The notes beneath the pieces were generated by a model. That model was not told where the DNA came from. It worked only from the letters and a program-made list of their open reading frames with translations, and searched no databases. A stretch of 10,119 nt of DNA from Faecalibacterium sp. (GTDB lineage: Bacteria; Bacillota; Clostridia; Oscillospirales; Ruminococcaceae). Position 1 is the first letter of the stretch. Each line of letters begins with the position of its first letter. Location: contig JAHHRL010000024.1 of assembly GCA_020025825.1 (NCBI GenBank), positions 1-10,119 on the forward strand. The letters run 5' to 3'. Below are positions 6,973 through 10,119 of the stretch, piece after piece. Both the position numbers and the translations under genes were made by a program.

Positions 6973-7929
6973 TCATACCCATTGCAAGAGCTTTTCACGC
7001 AGCAGTTTTTTATAAAGCTCAGGTTCCTCACGCATCGGGCCGTGTGCAGAATTTTCAAACCAGATCAGGTCCTTGTCCGGTGCCTCAATGGCGTTGAAAT
7101 AGTTTTCTACAAGAGCGCTGGGCGTGTTGTTGTCGTGGCGGCCCTGAAAGATGTAGTAGGGCATTTCAAAATGGGTGCATTCTTTGGGGAAGTTGCATTT
7201 GGAAGTGGTGGGCCACATATAAGTGAGGCATTTCTTATAGCCCAGTGCAAGACCGATTTTGTCAGTAAAGGTGAATTCTTTGCTCTTCAAAAGAGGAAGA
7301 GCGGTATCCGACCAATAGGTACCCTTTTTCATGGAGTGGCCGCCGTATTTTTTCATAATTCGGCGCTGCGCCATCATACCATCAAATACTTCCCGATAGC
7401 AACCGTTTACCGGTCGGCCGATTTTTTCCAAGGTAGCAATGGATTCGGTATCTCCGGCCTCCTTTGCCTTTTCCATGGCAAAGTCGTAGCTCAGTTCCTC
7501 ATTGAGCGCACCATCTACAAGCTGCCCACTGCCCAAATATCCCGCAATGTGTTCCGGGTGACGGCAGCACAAGTAGGTGCCAAGCTCTGTGCCCCAGCTG
7601 CCGCCCCAAACAAAGATCTTGTCTTTGTTAAGCTCTTTGCAGAGATATTCCACAAGCTCAGCGGCATCACTGATCAGCTGCTCCAAATTCAAGGTTTCCT
7701 TTTTAACACCCCAATAGGAACCGCCGGTACCGCGCTGATCCCATGCCACAATAGTGAAATCATTGCACAAGTCGCTGTCACGGTTGATAACACCGTCGCG
7801 GTTGCTGATTCCGGGACCGCCGTGCAAGAACAGAAGCACTGGGTTCGAAAGCTTTTCACCTCGAATGTGGATCTTTTGATTGACGCCGCCAAGGGGAATT
7901 TTGCGGATTTCGTCAATGTCGTACATCAT
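6973..7929 (-). CDS. Alpha/beta hydrolase, proline iminopeptidase-like (peptidase family S33)
   Basis: This 318-residue cytosolic enzyme matches the normal length of S33 prolyl aminopeptidases. Motifs in order: oxyanion-loop HGGPG (36-40), WDQRGTGGS (63-71), nucleophile elbow GGSWG with Ser111, a helical cap (about 140-245), acid Asp266 in GRHDNNTP, and catalytic His296 in NSAHGP. The complete triad suggests an active enzyme. Prolyl aminopeptidases release N-terminal proline, but the same fold also covers amidases and esterases, and the cap that decides specificity is not diagnostic by eye. There is no signal peptide. The ATG at 7929 has GGGAGGT seven bases upstream; a second ATG follows directly. 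The operon with a GPH transporter suggests it processes whatever that symporter brings in. Confidence 0.85.
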   Translation of the reverse strand: MMYDIDEIRKIPLGGVNQKIHIRGEKLSNPVLLFLHGGPGISNRDGVINRDSDLCNDFTIVAWDQRGTGGSYWGVKKETLNLEQLISDAAELVEYLCKELNKDKIFVWGGSWGTELGTYLCCRHPEHIAGYLGSGQLVDGALNEELSYDFAMEKAKEAGDTESIATLEKIGRPVNGCYREVFDGMMAQRRIMKKYGGHSMKKGTYWSDTALPLLKSKEFTFTDKIGLALGYKKCLTYMWPTTSKCNFPKECTHFEMPYYIFQGRHDNNTPSALVENYFNAIEAPDKDLIWFENSAHGPMREEPELYKKLLREKLLQWV

Positions 7930-7973
7930 TTTGATTACCTCCCGTATTGCGGAAAAGCCGCGTTGTTGACTTT

Positions 7974-8001
7974 AGTATAGCACAGTAAAAAAGTAAGTCG
8001 A
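7974..8001 (-). promoter_or_regulatory. Promoter of the hydrolase-symporter operon
   Basis: On the minus strand TATACT (7974-7979) carries an extended -10 (TGC immediately upstream) and a weak -35 TCGACT (7996-8001) at 16 bases. The predicted start is near 7967, about 38 bases before the ATG. The GTGCTATA core is the same as in the regulator promoter at 5448-5457. Confidence 0.65.
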
Positions 8002-8075
8002 TGCAAAACTGCATTTATCTTAAAAGATGCTCAACGAGCAGAAAAAATACGGGAGATATGGAATTCCTGAGTGAA

Positions 8076-8105
8076 ACAAAAAACGGTCTGCCGCAGCAGA
8101 CCGTT
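8076..8105 (-). terminator. Intrinsic terminator after the membrane protein gene
   Basis: AACGGTCTGC (8082-8091) and GCAGACCGTT (8096-8105) form a perfect 10-bp stem with a 4-base loop. On the minus strand it is followed by TTTTTGTTT. It lies 30 bases past the stop at 8136 and separates this gene from the hydrolase operon promoter. Confidence 0.9.
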
Positions 8106-8135
8106 CCGGTAAAGTGTTTTTATTCAGTAAAAAGC

Positions 8136-8914
8136 TTATTTGTTCCGCACTTTCAAAGCATTGTTTTCACGCAGAGCTTCCACAAACGAAACGGAAGACT
8201 TTCGACGTTTCAAATCGTGCGTATACCGGGAAGTAAACCACAGGAAGATGCAGTAAATATAAGGCATTCCCAAATTCGTTTCCAGCAGCGAATTGATAAC
8301 AAGAGTTTGCAGCGCTTGCATCGGTTCAAATCCGGCGCTGCGCACACCGCCCAGAAGCAATCCGGCTTCCCAGCCAAACTGTACCAAAACGCCAATGGCC
8401 AGCAGCCAAAGCAGCGGCATCCGTTCACCCGCAGCGGTGTGAGCCATGTTCCAGATCAGAACAAATAGGTATCCTGCAAATAGCAACAGGGCCATGTAGC
8501 CATGATAAGAGCCTGTTGTGCGCTGAATCACGATGGGCTCGGCTTTGCCTCCAAAGGTTTGGGTCAGCAGTGGGCAGCAGAACCCCACCAGAGCAGAATG
8601 AGCATCGACCATTCCAAAAGGTTTTTGTCTTTGGAAATCCACAGCCAGATCCAAACAAAGTTGGTGAAACCATAACTCATGGACATCCACAGCAAAACCC
8701 AAAACAGACTGTATCCGGGCGAGATGCTGCGGGCTCCGCAGACTAAATTAAAGATCCCATAGTCCACGATCATATAAAGAATTCCGGCAAGCCCTCCAAC
8801 GATCAATGCGGAATACCGCTTTTTCCAAGCAAGAAGCCCGGCAAGCAGTAATAGAAATACGCAGTCGAACACAATGTATAGAGGGTCAAATTGTCGAAGC
8901 GCAATGGTTTCCAT
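8136..8914 (-). pseudogene. Polytopic membrane protein of unknown family, interrupted by one frameshift
   Basis: The ATG at 8914 has AAGGAAG eight bases upstream and opens a frame that stops at 8564 (116 residues). The adjacent frame then continues as membrane protein to TAA at 8136. The two join naturally at the minus-strand GGGG run (8583-8586): adding one G gives LLWWGFCCPLL with no break and a 259-residue protein. The rebuilt protein has about six or seven hydrophobic helices (near 15-30, 36-57, 67-92, 102-118, 138-160, then two more) and a basic C-terminal tail (DLKRRK). I do not recognise the family; no catalytic motif, ATPase site or signal peptide is visible. It stands alone between a strong promoter and a strong terminator. 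A sequencing error, a recent inactivating mutation, or phase variation or frameshifting at the G run could each explain the break; the intact flanks suggest it is recent or artificial. Confidence 0.75.
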
Positions 8915-8957
8915 AACGACACTTCCTTTTTAATAAATTGAAATCGAAGCATTAAGA

Positions 8958-8974
8958 ACCAGATCAATTCTGGT
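8958..8974. promoter_or_regulatory. Operator-like palindrome at the transcription start of the membrane protein gene
   Basis: ACCAGA (8958-8963) and TCTGGT (8969-8974) form a perfect 6+6 inverted repeat with a 5-base centre. It lies 6 to 22 bases downstream of the -10 box of the 8981-9009 promoter, so it covers the expected start site. This is typical of a repressor operator; a short RNA hairpin at the 5' end is the alternative. Confidence 0.45.
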
Positions 8975-8980
8975 AATTAC

Positions 8981-9009
8981 AGTATAGAAGAGTATGTTAA
9001 ACCTGTCAA
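8981..9009 (-). promoter_or_regulatory. Strong sigma-A promoter of the membrane protein gene
   Basis: On the minus strand a perfect TTGACA (9004-9009) is followed by a 17-base spacer and TATACT (8981-8986). Transcription would start near 8974, giving a leader of about 60 bases. This is the best -35 box in the window. Confidence 0.88.
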
Positions 9010-9101
9010 ACAATACATACTAAAAAATGTACTTTATAAAAAGAAAACTTTTTTGAGAGACTTGCACAGGGACGGAATCGGCCATTTGTAAAGATTGCTG
9101 A
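9010..9101. other. Centre of the 310-base divergent intergenic region, no gene seen
   Basis: Between the divergent promoters there is an AT-rich stretch (9010-9055) and then mixed sequence. I find no open frame with a ribosome site, no GC-rich terminator and no RNA gene. The AAAAG/CTTTTT symmetry near 9036-9054 is A/T only. The rest of the 8915-9224 gap holds the two promoters and leaders listed separately. Confidence 0.5.
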
Positions 9102-9130
9102 TAGAAAAACATCGGCTCATGTCGTATACT
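9102..9130 (+). promoter_or_regulatory. Candidate promoter of the ribokinase-family gene
   Basis: TATACT (9125-9130) is preceded at 17 bases by TAGAAA (9102-9107), four of six matches to the -35 consensus. Transcription would start near 9137, giving a leader of about 88 bases. The weak -35 suggests moderate or regulated expression. Confidence 0.55.
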
Positions 9131-9146
9131 TAAACAAAGAAAAACC

Positions 9147-9156
9147 AAAGCGATTT
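9147..9156 (+). promoter_or_regulatory. LacI-family-like operator core in the ribokinase leader
   Basis: AAAGCGATTT fits the AAANCGNTTT core with central CG recognised by many LacI-family repressors. It lies about ten bases downstream of the predicted transcription start, where a bound repressor would block transcription. The outer flanks are not fully symmetric, and no LacI-type gene is in the window, so this is suggestive only. Confidence 0.35.
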
Positions 9157-9224
9157 CGATAAAGCTGATGATGACGTGCAATCAAAATTCTTTCGGCTGT
9201 CAAATCAAAACAGGAGAGCATCGG

Positions 9225-10119
9225 ATGAAAATCATTAATTTTGGTTCATTGAATATCGATCAGGTACATCAGGTGCAAGACTTTGTAAAGCCCGGTGAAA
9301 CAATCTTTGCAAAAGACTTTCAGATATTCCCCGGAGGAAAGGGCTTGAACCAGTCCATTGCCGCTGCCCGTGCAGGTGCTGAGGCTCTTCATGCGGGCTG
9401 CATTGGAAACGATGGGCAGTTTCTTTTAAATGTGTTAAAAGAAGCAGGGGCCGACGTGTCCTTTGTTCGCAGAATGGATGCGCCCAGCGGACACGCTGTT
9501 ATCGAAATTGACCAAAACGGGCAAAATCGCATCATCGTGTACGGTGGTACCAACCAGATGCTCACCGAAGACTACGTGGACGAAATTCTTTTGCACAGTG
9601 AAACTGGTGATATCGTCCTTTTGCAAAATGAAACAAATCTGATTGATGAAATCATTGTGAAAGCACACGCAAAAGGCCTTAAAGTTGCGTTTAATCCGTC
9701 TCCTATGCCAGAGTGCCCTGAACAGCTGCACCTTGAATATGTGGACTGGTTTATGGTAAATGAAATCGAAGCCGCCCAACTGGCACAAATCGATTCAAAC
9801 AGCGGTTTTGACACAATTCTCCAAAGTCTTGGTAAGAAATATCCGTCCGCTGCTATTGTAATGACCTTGGGACAAAAAGGAGCGATGCTTTGGCAAAACG
9901 GGCAGAAATGGGAGCATCCCATTTTTAAAGTTCACGCACAGGATACAACTGCAGCGGGTGATACGTTCAGCGGATATTTTCTCAGTGCCGTTTGCAGAAA
10001 TCTGGAGCCAACTGCAGCGCTGCGCGAGGCATCTGCGGCCTCTGCGATTGCGGTTTCCCGTTTGGGCGCAGCGTCCTCCATTCCAACTCGTCGGGAAGTG
10101 GATGCCTTTTTAGCGAATG
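9225..10119 (+). CDS. rbsK: Ribokinase-family carbohydrate kinase (PfkB fold), 3' end missing
   Basis: The first 298 codons are present and the frame is open at the window edge. Ribokinases are about 300-310 residues, so only a few codons should be missing. PfkB motifs are in order: N-terminal NFGSLNID (5-12), sugar-binding GGKGLNQS (37-44), IVYGGTN (104-110), NPSP (157-160), NEIEA (179-183), and the C-terminal signature DTTAAGDTFSGYF (240-252) with catalytic base Asp246. DTTAAGD in place of DTTGAGD is common in Firmicutes ribokinases. The protein should phosphorylate ribose or a related sugar with ATP in the cytosol. AGGAG lies eight bases before the ATG. No pentose transporter or repressor is visible in the window, so the symbol rests on the motifs alone and another PfkB sugar kinase remains possible. 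Confidence 0.85.
   Translation, partial: MKIINFGSLNIDQVHQVQDFVKPGETIFAKDFQIFPGGKGLNQSIAAARAGAEALHAGCIGNDGQFLLNVLKEAGADVSFVRRMDAPSGHAVIEIDQNGQNRIIVYGGTNQMLTEDYVDEILLHSETGDIVLLQNETNLIDEIIVKAHAKGLKVAFNPSPMPECPEQLHLEYVDWFMVNEIEAAQLAQIDSNSGFDTILQSLGKKYPSAAIVMTLGQKGAMLWQNGQKWEHPIFKVHAQDTTAAGDTFSGYFLSAVCRNLEPTAALREASAASAIAVSRLGAASSIPTRREVDAFLAN

Noticed and set aside
7949..7961. GCGG/CCGC mini inverted repeat in the hydrolase leader
   Set aside because: Only four pairs, which is expected by chance in sequence of this composition.
6982..7980. Plus-strand open frame (332 codons) opposite the alpha/beta hydrolase
   Set aside because: The minus-strand protein has a full catalytic triad and a ribosome site; the antisense translation shows no family features.
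9036..9054. AAAAG/CTTTTT symmetry resembling a terminator
   Set aside because: The stem is almost all A-T with no GC core, and no gene ends nearby.
9464..9470. Search for CRISPR, insertion sequence ends, tRNA or integrase signals across the window
   Set aside because: No regularly spaced repeats, transposase or integrase motifs, or tRNA-like folds were seen; the position is only a placeholder for the whole-window check.
9942..9980. DTTAAGD in place of DTTGAGD in the ribokinase signature
   Set aside because: This Ala variant is common in Firmicutes ribokinases and keeps the catalytic Asp, so it is not unusual.

Overview
The window looks like a piece of a Firmicutes chromosome, most likely a gut-type Clostridia/Oscillospirales anaerobe. 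The reasons are moderate GC, strong AGGAGG-type ribosome binding sites, sigma-A promoters with near-consensus boxes, many intrinsic terminators, and the combination of GHKL/LytTR regulators with ABC exporter pairs. The taxonomic placement is inference from style, not from a marker gene. I see no mobile element, CRISPR array, tRNA or rRNA.

Layout. The window opens with the 3' end of a plus-strand M20-family metallopeptidase (1-156), which shares a hairpin terminator with the converging minus-strand block. On the minus strand, read right to left, comes a regulatory and transport block: a LytTR response regulator (4716-5414), a short soluble GHKL histidine kinase (4041-4703), an intrinsic terminator, then two full ABC exporter half-transporters (2104-3915 and 233-2107) whose genes overlap by four bases. 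Upstream of this, and closed by its own terminator, is a two-gene operon of a proline-iminopeptidase-like alpha/beta hydrolase (6973-7929) and a GPH-family sugar/cation symporter-like MFS protein (5522-6958). Next is a monocistronic polytopic membrane protein gene (8136-8914), broken by one frameshift at a G run, with a very good promoter and a palindrome sitting on its expected transcription start. A 310-base divergent intergenic region follows, then a plus-strand ribokinase-family gene that runs off the right edge (9225 onward).

How the genes may work together. The kinase and regulator probably control the adjacent ABC exporter pair. The kinase has no membrane or extracellular sensor domain, so the transporter itself, or an internal signal, may supply the input. 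A 15-bp direct repeat with a 20-bp period, lying just upstream of a weak candidate promoter for the ABC genes, is a plausible regulator binding site. The hydrolase and symporter probably form an import-and-cleave pair for an unidentified substrate. The ribokinase gene has a LacI-family-like operator core in its leader, suggesting sugar-responsive control; it likely continues into a sugar-use operon outside the window.
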